A stretch of 64,000 nucleotides of DNA from Roseateles_B flavus (GCF_039872765.1 NZ_JBDPZC010000001.1:1178001-1242000); one strand, 5' to 3'; counted from the first letter of the stretch, positions 13,004 through 21,975 are shown. Notes: generated by a model from the letters alone, not told the origin. Numbers and translations are program-made.

Positions 13004-14245
13004 TTAGGCGGCCTTGAAGGGCACCACCTGTCCGCCGGCTTTGATGCGGTCCAGGTAGTCGGCCCAGACCTGCATCAATTGCTTGCGCTTTTCCATGAAC
13101 TCGGCACGGTCGTAGGCGGCGCCCAGCGGGCCAGACTTCGAGTGCGCGAGCTGCGCCTCGATCACGTCCGGGTCAATGCCAGCGATGTGCTCGACCATGA
13201 TGGTGCGCGCCATGGCGCGGAAGCCGTGGGCGGTCATCTGGTCCGAGGAATAGCCGAGGCCGCGCAGCGCGGCATTGATGGTGTTCTCGCTCATGGGCTT
13301 CTGCCCAGTTCTCAGGCTGGGGAACACCAAGCGCCCATGGCCGGTGAGCTTCGCCAGGTCGCGCAGGATGGCCACAGCCTGGGTGGCCAAAGGCACGAAG
13401 TGAGGGCGACCGTTGACCTTGCCAGCCTTGGTGCGCTTCATCGCCTCCGAAGGGATCGTCAGCAGGGCCTTGTCTAGGTCGATCCAGGCCCATTCAAGGG
13501 ATCGGATGTTGCCGGGGCGCTGGAATAGCAGGGCTGACAGTTGCAGGGCGGCGCGGGTGCTGGGTTGTCCGCTGTAGCCTTCAATGGCGCGGAGCAGCTC
13601 GCCGGCGCGGGCTGGCTCGAGCACCGCGGCCATGTGCTTGACCGTGTGAGTCTTGAAGGCGCCCACCAGATCCCGGGCGGGATCAGAGTCGCACTTGCCG
13701 GTGCGGATGCCATGGCGGAAGACCTGGCCGGCGAACTCGCGAAGGTCGCGCACCAACTGGGTCGCGCCGCGGGACTCCACCCGGCGGAGTGCCTCCAGCA
13801 GCAGGGGGGCGCTGATGTCGCGTAACGGCAGGGCGCCGATCCAGGGGAAGAGGTCCTTCTCGCAGCAGCGCAGCCATTGGGCCGAGTGCGTGTCGCTCCA
13901 GTCCTCGGCCTTCAATGCGTGGTACTCACGGGCCACTGCCTCAAAGGTGACGGCGCTGGAGGCGGCCGCAGCCAGCTTCTTGACCCGCCGGGCCTGGACG
14001 GGATTGGCCCCAGCCTGGCGCTCCTTGCGGGCATCGTCGCGTGCCAGGCGAGCGGCTTTCAGACTCACGTCCGGGTAGCTGCCCAGCGCCAGGCGGGACT
14101 CCTTGCCGTCGGGGTAGAACTTCCAGAACCACCGCTTGCTGCCCGATGGCGAGACCTCCAGGTACAGGCCGGCGGAGTCCGTCAGCCGGCGGCGCTTCTG
14201 GTCAGGTGGGCATGTGGCGTTCTTGCAGGCGACCTCAGTCAGCAT
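13004..14245 (-). CDS. Tyrosine recombinase (P4-type integrase) for tRNA-Arg
   Basis: A 413-residue site-specific recombinase. Residues 1-85 are the DUF4102 arm-binding domain (LYLEVSPSGSKRWFWKFYP, RLALGSYPDVSLKAARL). Residues 100-200 are the core-binding domain. The catalytic domain has Arg243 in FQRPGNIRSLEW, the H340-G-F-R343 box, His368 and the nucleophile Tyr378 in AAYDRAEF. It inserts and excises the element at the tRNA-Arg(CCT) 3' end, about 200 bases away. Paired TGTTCCCCGG repeats, one in inverted orientation 31 bases before the ATG, lie in between and are likely arm sites; binding there would also let integrase control its own promoter. All catalytic residues are present, so it should be active. 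Confidence 0.95.
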   Translation of the reverse strand: MLTEVACKNATCPPDQKRRRLTDSAGLYLEVSPSGSKRWFWKFYPDGKESRLALGSYPDVSLKAARLARDDARKERQAGANPVQARRVKKLAAAASSAVTFEAVAREYHALKAEDWSDTHSAQWLRCCEKDLFPWIGALPLRDISAPLLLEALRRVESRGATQLVRDLREFAGQVFRHGIRTGKCDSDPARDLVGAFKTHTVKHMAAVLEPARAGELLRAIEGYSGQPSTRAALQLSALLFQRPGNIRSLEWAWIDLDKALLTIPSEAMKRTKAGKVNGRPHFVPLATQAVAILRDLAKLTGHGRLVFPSLRTGQKPMSENTINAALRGLGYSSDQMTAHGFRAMARTIMVEHIAGIDPDVIEAQLAHSKSGPLGAAYDRAEFMEKRKQLMQVWADYLDRIKAGGQVVPFKAA

Positions 14246-14275
14246 GACTGTCTCCGGGCTCAGGCTCCCGAGGCG

Positions 14276-14337
14276 CCGGGGAACAAATCACCCGCTTCGC
14301 CCCAACAACCTTGTTTGTTCCCCGGAATGTTCCCCGG
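14276..14337. repeat. Three TGTTCCCCGG repeats between integrase and tRNA-Arg
   Basis: The 10-base word occurs exactly at 14316-14325 and 14328-14337 and, inverted as CCGGGGAACA, at 14276-14285. The direct pair has the same 12-base period as the pair at 4969-4990. They are likely recombinase or excisionase arm sites. Confidence 0.7.
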
Positions 14338-14381
14338 TGCAGCCCGAGATGTAAAGAGACGTCCTGAGGCGCTCAGACATG

Positions 14382-14418
14382 AAAAAAGCCGCTAAGTGCT
14401 TGATTCACTTGGCGGCTT
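14382..14418 (-). terminator. Terminator downstream of tRNA-Arg, carried by the element
   Basis: AAGCCGCTAAGT (14386-14397) pairs with ACTTGGCGGCTT (14407-14418), eleven perfect pairs and one G-U; on the minus strand six T follow. It lies 33 bases after the tRNA 3' end and before the integrase, so it ends tRNA transcription and keeps it out of the integrase. A homologous hairpin exists in the fossil module. Confidence 0.75.
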
Positions 14419-14450
14419 CGGACGTTGTGAGATGTCATGATATTTTGAAA

Positions 14451-14526
14451 TGGTCCCCCCGACAGGAATCGAACCTGTATCTGCCGCTTAGGAGGCGGCC
14501 GTTCTATCCATTGAACTACGGGGAGC
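14451..14526 (-). tRNA. tRNA-Arg (anticodon CCT), integration site
   Basis: A 76-base cloverleaf on the minus strand with encoded CCA. The acceptor arm GCTCCCC pairs with GGGGGGA (one G-U), the T arm has GGTTCGATTCC, and the anticodon loop reads CTCCTAA, giving CCT, which decodes AGG. The last 23 bases are repeated at 4894-4915, so the integrated element has restored the 3' end of the gene. Rare-codon arginine tRNAs are frequent integration targets. Confidence 0.95.
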
Positions 14527-14615
14527 ACCGGCCCGCGCCGCGTGAGGCGGTGAGCGAAGCGGCGCGGATTGTCGCATGAGTGCGAGGGGGGGCCGGCGAG
14601 ACCCTCGGCCAGGCC

Positions 14616-17600
14616 TCACTGCCAGCGCCACTGCCAGATCAGGTCCAGGGCGCTGTCCTCGCCGCTCTGGGCACGCAGGGTGAAGCGCTGGGCAATGCGG
14701 TAGATCAGCTGCCAGCTGCCGGTCGTGGCGTTCAGCCCCCGTTCATAGCCCAGGTAGACACGCTTGGAGAGCTGCTTGCCCACACGGACGATGGCACCGC
14801 GGGTGTCGTCCTGGGCCCCCTGGGACACGGACAGCTCGTCCAGCCCCAGGTTCTTCATCAGCTTGCCCGAGGCCGATTCGCCCTCGCCGCTGAGCAGGGC
14901 CAGGGCGGCTCGCTGCAGGAGGGCGGTGTCGGCTCGACCCAGCTCGTCGGGGCCACGGCCCAGCAGCAGCCAGGAGAGCTTGTCGGTCTCGGGCAGCTCG
15001 GGTTCCGAGAAGAGCTTGATGCGCGGATTGATGGCGGTGCCGCCCACGGTCACGCCTACGCGGATGTCGGTGTTGGGCCGCACGGCCAGCACGTCCAGGC
15101 GGGGGTTGTCCAGCACGCCGGTGAAGAGGATCTCGCCCTTTTCCACGGTCAGCTTCTGGCCGTAGGCGTCGTAGGTGCCGCCCTCGGCACGCACGGTCCC
15201 GACGAGGCTGGGCTTGCCGTCCCGGTGCTGCAGCTTGAGCTGGCCCGTCAGCCGGGTGTCCAGGCCACGGCCACGCAATTTCATCTGCTCGCCCAGGTCG
15301 AGGTCCAGCTGAACGGCAATCTTCATCGGCGGGCTTTCGTGCCGCGCCGCCACGGGGGCCGCGACAGGGCGGCGCACGCGCACGTCCTCGTCCAGCGTGG
15401 GCGCGTCGCCCTTGCTGAAGTCGAACAGGCCTTCGTCGACGCGGAAGGCGCCCTGCACGTCCACGCTGGCCGGCGTCAGGTGCAGCTTGCCCTGGCCGCT
15501 GGCGATGATGCGGCGGTCCACGCGGGTCAGCAGGCCGAACTTCTCGGCCTGGAGGTCCAGGCGCAGGTCGGGCTGCGCGCCCAGGTGGGCCTCGCCGCTG
15601 AGCCGGAGCTCGCCGTCGGCGGCATGGGCGCTGAACTGCTGCAGCCGCGCCTGGCTGCCCTCGAGGGACAGCTGGAAACGGGTGTCCCGCACGTCCACGC
15701 CCAGCAGCGGGTTGCGCACGGCGAGGCCCTCGCCCTGGGCCAGGCCGCGCAGCTGCGGGTCGCGCAGGGTGCCGCCCAGCATGAAGCCCGCGGTCATGGC
15801 GCCGCTGACCCGCCAGCCGGCGGGGATCCAGCCGCCCCAGGTGGCGAGGTTGGCGACATTAGCCTGCACCGTGCCCTCCAGCGGCGCATCCAGCGGCGGC
15901 AGCAGGGCCTGCGGGTCGGTGCGCGTGATGAGGGCGCCGCCCAGGCCGCCGAGGTTGGTGCCCGCCAGGGCCTGGGTCAGGGACCACAGGCCCTGCCGCG
16001 CCTGCAGGCGCAGGCCGAAATCGGTGAGGCCCAGTCGCTGCACGCCGCGGTCTTCGGTCACGCTGAGGTCGCCGCTCTGGCGCTTCAGCTCGAAGCTGAG
16101 GAGGGTGCCCTGGCGGGTATCCAGCTGCAGATGGCCGTCGACCAGCAGGTCGCCGCCCCAACCGAAATCGGGCTGGGCCTTGGCCAGCAGGGGGGCCAGA
16201 GCCAGGGGCTCCAGCTGGGCGTCCACCTGCAGGGACAGCGGGGCGCCGCTGTGCTGGGGCGCCTGGTAGCGCACTTCCTTCCAGCGCACCCGCGCCTGCC
16301 CGCCGGCCAGGGTGGCCCGGCCCTCCTGCAGCTCGGCGCTGAGCAGCCGGGCCTCGGGGCTCAGGGCCAGGCGGGCCTGCAGGGGCTCGATCTGCAGCCA
16401 GGGGTCCTGGCTGGTGCTGGGCAGCGGCCGCAGCCGGGCCTGCTGCAGGCTCAGGCGCCAGTCCAGCGGCTCCGGCGCACCGGACAAGCCCCAGGGCAGG
16501 GCGTTGAGCTGGCCTTCCAGCGCCAGCAGCAGGGCTGCGCCGGGCTGGGGCGGGTCGCCGGCCGAGCTGCTCAGCGGGCGGCCCTGGCCCTGCAGCTGCA
16601 GCTGGTGGCGTGCCCAACTGCCGCTCAGGCGGGCCTGCAGGCCTTCCAGCTGCAGGGCGCGCTGGCCCTGGGCGAGGCGCAGCGGGCCGGCCTCCAGGTT
16701 CAGGGCCAGGGTCTCGCCCAGGCCGGTGCCCAACTGCCAGTTCAGCTTGCCCTGCTCCAGGCCCAGCAGGCGCCCGGGCTCGCGCACCAGCAGCTTCTGC
16801 AGGCTCAGCTGGCCCTGGCTGGTCCAGCTCCAGCGGGTGGAGGACCGGGCGCGAGGGCTGGTGGAGGGCAGCTCCTGGCCGCGTAGCGTCAGGTCGCCCT
16901 GCAGCCCGCCGTCCAGGCTCATGCCGGGCGTGAGGGCGGCCAGCAGCGGGTCGAGGGCGGCCAGGCGGGGCCACTGCACCTGCAGCCGGGCCTCGGGGCG
17001 GCGGTCTTCCAGGCCGAGGACTTCCCCGTGCAGCTGGTTGCGCTCTTGCTCCAGGCTCAGCAGCAGGCGGGCAGGCTGGGCGTCGCGCAGGTACTGGATC
17101 TGGCCCTGCAGCGGCTGGCCCGCCCACTGGCTGGGCAGCAGGCGCAGGCTGGCCTCGCCCTGGGGCCAGGGGCTGCCGGCGCTGCGGTGCAGCTGGGCCC
17201 CCAGCTGCAGATTGAGGCTGTGCGGCGCCGTGGCGCCGGCCGCGGGCTTCCACAGCAGGCCGGGGTCCAGCTGCTGGCTCTGAGCCTGCAGGCTGGCCTG
17301 CCAGTCGCCCTGCTCCTGGCGTATCCACTCGCCCTGCAGGCTGGCCGTGGCCTTGCCGGCGCTCAGCTCGGCGCGGTGCAGTCGCAGGCCCTGCTCACCC
17401 AGCTGGGCCTTGAGCTGCAGCTGGGGCGTGGCCAGGGGCTTGCCGCCGGAGGTGGCCAGGCGGGTGCTCAGCTGGCCTTCCAGGTCCAGCCAGGGCAGGG
17501 GCGGCGGCGTGGCGGGCTTGCGTTCGCCCTTGGGATCAGCCTTTGGATCGATCTTCGCGGCCGGCGGTGCCTCGCGGCGCAGGCGCAGCTGGCCATCGAG

Positions 17601-18806
17601 GGCCAGGGCCAGCAGCTGGCTGTGCAGAGCGTCCAGGCGCAGGCCGTTCAGGTGCAGCTGCAGGTCCGAGGCCTGCTCAGGGCTGAGCCGGCCCTGGGCC
17701 TGCAGACTGCCGGCCGCCTGGCCCTTGGCATCCACCAGGCCCAGCTCCAGGCTGCGGATCTGCAGGGACTGCCACTGCGACGGCGCGAACTGCAGGTCGG
17801 CCTGCAGTCGGCCCAGGGGCAGGCGCTGCTGGTCCCAGGGGCCGGCCAGGGCGTTGCTGATCTGGCCCTTGAGGTCCGCCGGCTTGTCCCAGTGCTGGGC
17901 CTCCAGGGCCAGCTGGCCGCTGAGGGCGGTGCGCGGCCATTGGGGATTCAGTGCAGCCAGGTCGAACTGCTTCAGCGTGGCCTGCAGGCCGGCCAGGGGC
18001 CAGTCCGCCATGGGCTTGGCCCGGGCCTGGAGCGCCACGGACTGGCCGGCGGCCTTGAAATCGAGCGTGAGGGCGTGGTCCAGCAAAGGGCCCTGGGCCT
18101 GCAGCCGGGCCTGCCAGTCGGGCCCCTGCGGCAGCTGGCCGCGGGCATCCAGGCTGGCCTGCAGGGTCATGGGCCCCTCGGCCTCGGCCCGCAGCCGGCC
18201 CTGCAGCTGCACCGCCTGCCACTGCAGGGAGCGCAGCTGGAGCTCGTGAACCTGCTGCTGCCGGGCATCCAGCTGGCCCAGGCTGACGGTGGCCTGCAGG
18301 CGGTTCAGCTGCACATTCGCCGTCGGCAGGTCCAGCTGGCCAAGCTCCAGATGGCCAATGCTCACCGACAGCGGCAGGCGCAGGTCGGTGAGCGGCGCGC
18401 CGGGCTTGTCAGACGGCGTCCAGCGGACCTGGAGGCGGTCGGCGCGCAGGCTGTCCGCCTGCAGCCGGGCCCAGAACTGGGGCGAGTCATGCCAGCCCAG
18501 GCGCAGGCCCTGCCAGCGCAGGCCGTCGAACTGGAGGTCGGTGCCGCCGGGCAGATGAAGGCGCAGCTGGCGGGCCGAAAAATCGCCCAGCAGGCGGCCC
18601 TGGGGCGCATCGGCGCTGATGAGGTCCGGCGCCTGGCGCAGCAGCCAGGCGGTGCCGGTCTCGGTGCCCATGAGCCAGACGCCGCCCAGCGCCGCGGCCC
18701 CCAGCAGGCTCGGCAGGACCAGGCCCCAGGCCAGCCAGCGGCCCAGGCGGCGCTTCGCCGGCTTCGGGGGGGCGGCCGGGGCGGGGGTCTTGTCGATGTC
18801 GCTCAC
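14616..18806 (-). CDS. tamB: TamB, inner-membrane part of the translocation and assembly module
   Basis: A 1396-residue protein of the AsmA-like bridge group. GTG at 18806 is the start: it overlaps the tamA stop (GTGA), and the protein then opens with a short basic segment and one membrane anchor (WLAWGLVLPSLLGAAALGGV). The long middle is the repeated beta-groove typical of the family, rich in L-x-L-Q-G pairs. The end is the DUF490/TamB domain (PRIKLFSEPELPETDKLSWL, GRGPDELGRADTALLQRAAL, then WQLIYRIAQRFTLRA). TamB spans the periplasm, pairs with TamA in the outer membrane, and helps lipid transport and the insertion of some outer-membrane proteins. The long frame upstream of the GTG is tamA shadow. 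Confidence 0.95.
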   Translation of the reverse strand: MSDIDKTPAPAAPPKPAKRRLGRWLAWGLVLPSLLGAAALGGVWLMGTETGTAWLLRQAPDLISADAPQGRLLGDFSARQLRLHLPGGTDLQFDGLRWQGLRLGWHDSPQFWARLQADSLRADRLQVRWTPSDKPGAPLTDLRLPLSVSIGHLELGQLDLPTANVQLNRLQATVSLGQLDARQQQVHELQLRSLQWQAVQLQGRLRAEAEGPMTLQASLDARGQLPQGPDWQARLQAQGPLLDHALTLDFKAAGQSVALQARAKPMADWPLAGLQATLKQFDLAALNPQWPRTALSGQLALEAQHWDKPADLKGQISNALAGPWDQQRLPLGRLQADLQFAPSQWQSLQIRSLELGLVDAKGQAAGSLQAQGRLSPEQASDLQLHLNGLRLDALHSQLLALALDGQLRLRREAPPAAKIDPKADPKGERKPATPPPLPWLDLEGQLSTRLATSGGKPLATPQLQLKAQLGEQGLRLHRAELSAGKATASLQGEWIRQEQGDWQASLQAQSQQLDPGLLWKPAAGATAPHSLNLQLGAQLHRSAGSPWPQGEASLRLLPSQWAGQPLQGQIQYLRDAQPARLLLSLEQERNQLHGEVLGLEDRRPEARLQVQWPRLAALDPLLAALTPGMSLDGGLQGDLTLRGQELPSTSPRARSSTRWSWTSQGQLSLQKLLVREPGRLLGLEQGKLNWQLGTGLGETLALNLEAGPLRLAQGQRALQLEGLQARLSGSWARHQLQLQGQGRPLSSSAGDPPQPGAALLLALEGQLNALPWGLSGAPEPLDWRLSLQQARLRPLPSTSQDPWLQIEPLQARLALSPEARLLSAELQEGRATLAGGQARVRWKEVRYQAPQHSGAPLSLQVDAQLEPLALAPLLAKAQPDFGWGGDLLVDGHLQLDTRQGTLLSFELKRQSGDLSVTEDRGVQRLGLTDFGLRLQARQGLWSLTQALAGTNLGGLGGALITRTDPQALLPPLDAPLEGTVQANVANLATWGGWIPAGWRVSGAMTAGFMLGGTLRDPQLRGLAQGEGLAVRNPLLGVDVRDTRFQLSLEGSQARLQQFSAHAADGELRLSGEAHLGAQPDLRLDLQAEKFGLLTRVDRRIIASGQGKLHLTPASVDVQGAFRVDEGLFDFSKGDAPTLDEDVRVRRPVAAPVAARHESPPMKIAVQLDLDLGEQMKLRGRGLDTRLTGQLKLQHRDGKPSLVGTVRAEGGTYDAYGQKLTVEKGEILFTGVLDNPRLDVLAVRPNTDIRVGVTVGGTAINPRIKLFSEPELPETDKLSWLLLGRGPDELGRADTALLQRAALALLSGEGESASGKLMKNLGLDELSVSQGAQDDTRGAIVRVGKQLSKRVYLGYERGLNATTGSWQLIYRIAQRFTLRAQSGEDSALDLIWQWRWQ

Positions 18807-20671
18807 AGGGCGATCCCCACGCTGAAGTGCAGGCGCCACTTGCCGGTCTGATGCGCACGCGCCAGATCCAGGCGTAGCGCGCCCACGGGGCTGCGCAGCC
18901 GGGCGCCGACGCCATAACCCACCACCGGTCGCAGGGACTGCCAGCTGTCGGCCACGTTGCCGGCATCGACAAAGGCGGCTCCCCACAGCATGGGCAGGCT
19001 GTCCATCACGGGGCGGGCGAGCTCGACGCTGCCCGTCCAGAGCTTGCGGCCGGCGCTGAGGGGGCTGCCATCCTCCTTGTCCACGCCCAGGCTCTGGTAG
19101 GCGTAGCCGCGCACGGAATCGTCGCCCCCGGCAAGGTAGAGCATCTTGGCGGGCAGGCCCACGCGATCGCGGGCCATGATCTGGGCGAGGTCGGTGCGGG
19201 CGCTGAAATGCCAGCCCGAGGGCAAGGGCTTGAAGTACTCGATGCGCAGCCGGGCCCGGCCGAAGACGCCGCTGTCCTGGTTGGGGGCGTTGTTGTCGGC
19301 GCGGCCGGCACCCAGCAGCAGCTGGGCGGTGTAGCCCTGGGTGGGGAGCAGCAGGCTGTCCAGGCGGCGGCGGGTCCATTGCACATTGCCCGACCAGGCG
19401 CCGGAGCGCAGGGACTCGCCCGCCTCGCCGGACTCGATGGAGCGCAGCATCTCGGCGAAGACTAGGCGCTCGTCATGCCCTGCCTCGCGCAGGCGGCCGA
19501 GACGGGCACTGAGCGTGCGGATGTTCTTGTCGTTGTTGAGGTCCTGCTCCCACTGCAGCGAGCCCAGGTTGCGCTGCATGTCGGGCTGAGGGTGGGAGCT
19601 CAGCTCCAGCTCCGCCTTGCGCAGCAGCTGGCCCAGCTGGAACTTGCTGCGAGCACGCAGCGGCAGGCCCGCGGGCAGGCGGTGCAGGTGCTCGACGCTG
19701 GCGTTGTAGCCGTTCATGGCGCTGTAGCCGATGCCCGTGGTGGCCTGCTGGCGCGGCGCCTCCTTGACCCGTACCCGCACCGGCACCGCCGCGGCCTGCG
19801 CGGCCTCGGGCTGGATGTCCACGGTGACGCCGTCGAAGAGCTGGGTGCGCAGCAGGCGCTCCTGGAAGTCCAGCAGGGCCTGCTCGGAGTAGGGCTCGCC
19901 CGCCTCGTAGCCGGCCAGGCGGCGCACGGTGTCTTCCGACTGATGCATCAGGCCTTCGATCTGCAGGCTGCCCAGGCGGAAGAGGGGGCCGCTGTCCAGG
20001 CTCAGCTTGAGGCTCACGAGATGAGCTTCGGTGTCCACGTCGGCCTCGCTGGCCGCCCATCGGGCCAGCGGATAGCCCTGGGCGCGCGCCCGGGCCAGCA
20101 CCTCGGACTTGGCGGAGGCCCAGGCGGCCTGGGTGAAGGCGCGGCCCTTGCCCAGCGGCCACAGCTGGCGCAGCTCCGCCTGCAGGGCCAGGGCCCGGGG
20201 CGACTCGGGCTGGCCGGCCTCGGCATCGAGCTCGCCCTGGAACTGCAGGTCCAGCTCGCCCACGACGCTTCGCGGGCCGGGGTCGACGATGAGGGTCAGG
20301 TCTTGCTGGGTGTGGTCGGCGTTGGCCTGGCGCTGGACCTCGACATGGGCGTCGAAGTAACCCAGCGTCTCCAGCAGGCCACGCGCCTGCTCGGGCGCGA
20401 CGGCCGCCAGGCGGTCCAGCTCCACCGGGCTGAGGCTGTCGCTCTCGGCGATCTGCTGGAAGCGCGCGAGGTCCAGGTGGCGTGCGAGCAGCTCCTGCAC
20501 TTCGCCGCTGGCACGGATGTCCAGGCGGTAGGCGGCCTTGACGCGGGCGCTGCCGGCCTCCGGCGGCCGAGGCTTGCCGCCCAGCGCCTCCTGAAGCCCG
20601 CCCAGCGTGCCGCAGGCGCTCAGCAGCAGGCTCAGGCCCAGGGCCGCGAATGCGCGCAGGGCCGCCCTCAT
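18803..20671 (-). CDS. tamA: TamA-like outer-membrane beta-barrel assembly protein
   Basis: A 622-residue Omp85-family protein. The ATG at 20671 overlaps the VWA gene stop by four bases and opens a lipoprotein-type signal (LSLLLSACGTLGG), which is unusual for TamA and marks a possible lipid anchor. Residues 45-270 hold POTRA-like repeats (GLLETLGYFDAHVEVQRQ, FRLGSLQIEGLMHQSEDTVR). The barrel follows, with the family core GRARLRIEYFKPLPSGWHF, LAGGDDSVRGYAYQSLGVD (VRGY lock) and GYGVGARLRSPVGALRLDLA. It sits directly before tamB in a coupled pair, as in other proteobacteria. It forms the outer-membrane end of the TamAB complex. Confidence 0.9.
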   Translation of the reverse strand: MRAALRAFAALGLSLLLSACGTLGGLQEALGGKPRPPEAGSARVKAAYRLDIRASGEVQELLARHLDLARFQQIAESDSLSPVELDRLAAVAPEQARGLLETLGYFDAHVEVQRQANADHTQQDLTLIVDPGPRSVVGELDLQFQGELDAEAGQPESPRALALQAELRQLWPLGKGRAFTQAAWASAKSEVLARARAQGYPLARWAASEADVDTEAHLVSLKLSLDSGPLFRLGSLQIEGLMHQSEDTVRRLAGYEAGEPYSEQALLDFQERLLRTQLFDGVTVDIQPEAAQAAAVPVRVRVKEAPRQQATTGIGYSAMNGYNASVEHLHRLPAGLPLRARSKFQLGQLLRKAELELSSHPQPDMQRNLGSLQWEQDLNNDKNIRTLSARLGRLREAGHDERLVFAEMLRSIESGEAGESLRSGAWSGNVQWTRRRLDSLLLPTQGYTAQLLLGAGRADNNAPNQDSGVFGRARLRIEYFKPLPSGWHFSARTDLAQIMARDRVGLPAKMLYLAGGDDSVRGYAYQSLGVDKEDGSPLSAGRKLWTGSVELARPVMDSLPMLWGAAFVDAGNVADSWQSLRPVVGYGVGARLRSPVGALRLDLARAHQTGKWRLHFSVGIAL

Positions 20672-21855
20672 TTGCTCAGCAGCCGCATCGCCGACTCCAG
20701 CCCCGTGATGGAGAGCGGGAACATGCGCTGGTGCATCAGCTGCTGGATGATGGAGATGCTCTGGCGGTACTGCCAGACGCCCTGGGGCTCGGGATTGATC
20801 CACGCGTATTTCGGGAAGGCATGCGTGAGCCGCTGCAGCCATTCGGCGCCGGGCTCCTCGTTGTTGTACTCGACGCTGCCGCCGGGCTGCAGGATCTCGT
20901 AGGGGCTCATGGTGGCGTCGCCCACGAAGATCAGCTTGTAGTCCTTGTTGTACTTGCGGATGACGTCCCAGGTGGGCATCTTCTCGGCGAAGCGGCGGCG
21001 GTTGTTCTTCCACATGAAGTCGTAGACGCAGTTGTGGAAGTAATAGAACTCCAGGTGCTTGAACTCGCTCTTGGCGGCCGAGAACAGCTCCTCCACGCGG
21101 TGGATGTGCTCGTCCATGGTGCCGCCGACGTCCATCAGCAGCAGCACCTTCACCTTGTTGTGCCGCTCGGGGATCATGCGGATGTCCAGCATGCCGGCGT
21201 TGGCGGCGGTCTTGTGGATGGTGTCATCGAGGTCCAGCTCGAGCTCCGAGCCCTCGCGGGCGAAGCGGCGCAGGCGGCGCAGGGCGACCTTGATGTTGCG
21301 GGTGCCGAGCTCGAGGTTGTCGTCGTAGTCGCGGTAGGCGCGCTGGTCCCAGACCTTCACCGCGCTGCGGTTGCGGCCGCGGTCCTGCCCGACGCGCACG
21401 CCCTGCGGGTTGTAGCCGTAGGCACCGAAGGGGCTGGTGCCGCCGGTGCCGATCCAGCGGTTGCCACCCTCGTGGCGCTCCTTCTGCTCCTCCAGGCGCT
21501 GACGCAGGGTTTCCATCAGCTGCTCCCAGCCCAGCTTCTCGATCTCGGCCTTCTGCTCGGGCGTCAGTTCCAGCTCGAGGTGCTTGCGCAGCCATTCCTC
21601 GGGCAGCTCGCGGGCGAAATCGGTGAGCAGCTCCACGCCCTTGAAGTAGGCGGCGAAGGCGCGGTCGAACTTGTCGAAGTGGGCCTCGTCCTTGACCAGG
21701 GTGGTGCGGGCCAGGTAGTAGAAGCGATCGACCGTGGGGCCGCCGTCCTCGGCGTCCAGCACGCCCAGCTTGAGGGCCTCGAGCAGGGTCAGGTACTCCT
21801 TCACCGAGACAGGCAGCTTGGCGGCACGCAGGGTGTAGAAGAACTGGATCAGCAT
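20668..21855 (-). CDS. VWA-domain protein, CoxE/YeiL-like partner of MoxR ATPase
   Basis: A 395-residue protein. It opens with MLIQFFYTLRAAKLPVSVKE, the typical start of this VWA family, and a charged helical middle leads into GTGGTSPFGAYGYNPQGVRV. The von Willebrand A fold lies at about 230-395, with KVKVLLLMDVGGTMDEH as the metal site (DxGxTM, in place of the usual DxSxSM) and IFVGDATMSPYEIL later. Family members work with MoxR AAA ATPases, which remodel or metallate client proteins. The MoxR gene is 3.6 kb upstream, separated by an EAL gene and a peptidase gene. The stop overlaps the tamA start, so VWA, tamA and tamB are one transcript. Confidence 0.9.
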   Translation of the reverse strand: MLIQFFYTLRAAKLPVSVKEYLTLLEALKLGVLDAEDGGPTVDRFYYLARTTLVKDEAHFDKFDRAFAAYFKGVELLTDFARELPEEWLRKHLELELTPEQKAEIEKLGWEQLMETLRQRLEEQKERHEGGNRWIGTGGTSPFGAYGYNPQGVRVGQDRGRNRSAVKVWDQRAYRDYDDNLELGTRNIKVALRRLRRFAREGSELELDLDDTIHKTAANAGMLDIRMIPERHNKVKVLLLMDVGGTMDEHIHRVEELFSAAKSEFKHLEFYYFHNCVYDFMWKNNRRRFAEKMPTWDVIRKYNKDYKLIFVGDATMSPYEILQPGGSVEYNNEEPGAEWLQRLTHAFPKYAWINPEPQGVWQYRQSISIIQQLMHQRMFPLSITGLESAMRLLSK

Positions 21856-21975
21856 GGCAGGCAGTGGGAGTCTCGCGGTGATTATCCACAGAGCAGCGCT
21901 TGCTGCAGGCCACGCCGCAAGCCTGACGCAAGGCGGGGGCTTAGCATCGCGGGATCGATTCTTGCCGGAAGCGCC

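Larger units (their letters stand above)
4894..14473. mobile_element. Integrative satellite-like element at tRNA-Arg(CCT), about 9.6 kb
   Basis: Boundaries are the imperfect direct repeat of the tRNA-Arg 3' end (4894-4915 and 14451-14473). Just inside each end lie paired TGTTCCCCGG repeats with 12-base spacing. The integrase gene is next to the tRNA. Reading away from the tRNA on the minus strand the cargo is integrase, small unknowns, AlpA-type regulator, primase-like and RepA-like proteins, two small unknowns and an HK97-type capsid protein; two plus-strand genes (BRCT protein, membrane protein) fill the left end. There is no terminase, portal, head protease, tail, lysis or conjugation gene. 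This fits a phage satellite better than a prophage or conjugative element; that reading is inference. Confidence 0.75.

Noticed and set aside
4894..14473. Interpretation as a complete prophage or a conjugative element
   Set aside because: No terminase, portal, tail, lysis, relaxase or type IV secretion genes are present within the boundaries.
14580..18851. Long plus-strand ORFs (768 and 607 residues) across the tamB region
   Set aside because: They are antisense to tamB, are made of Gln/Leu/Ala/Gly runs that come from the high-GC third-position pattern, and show no fold or motif.
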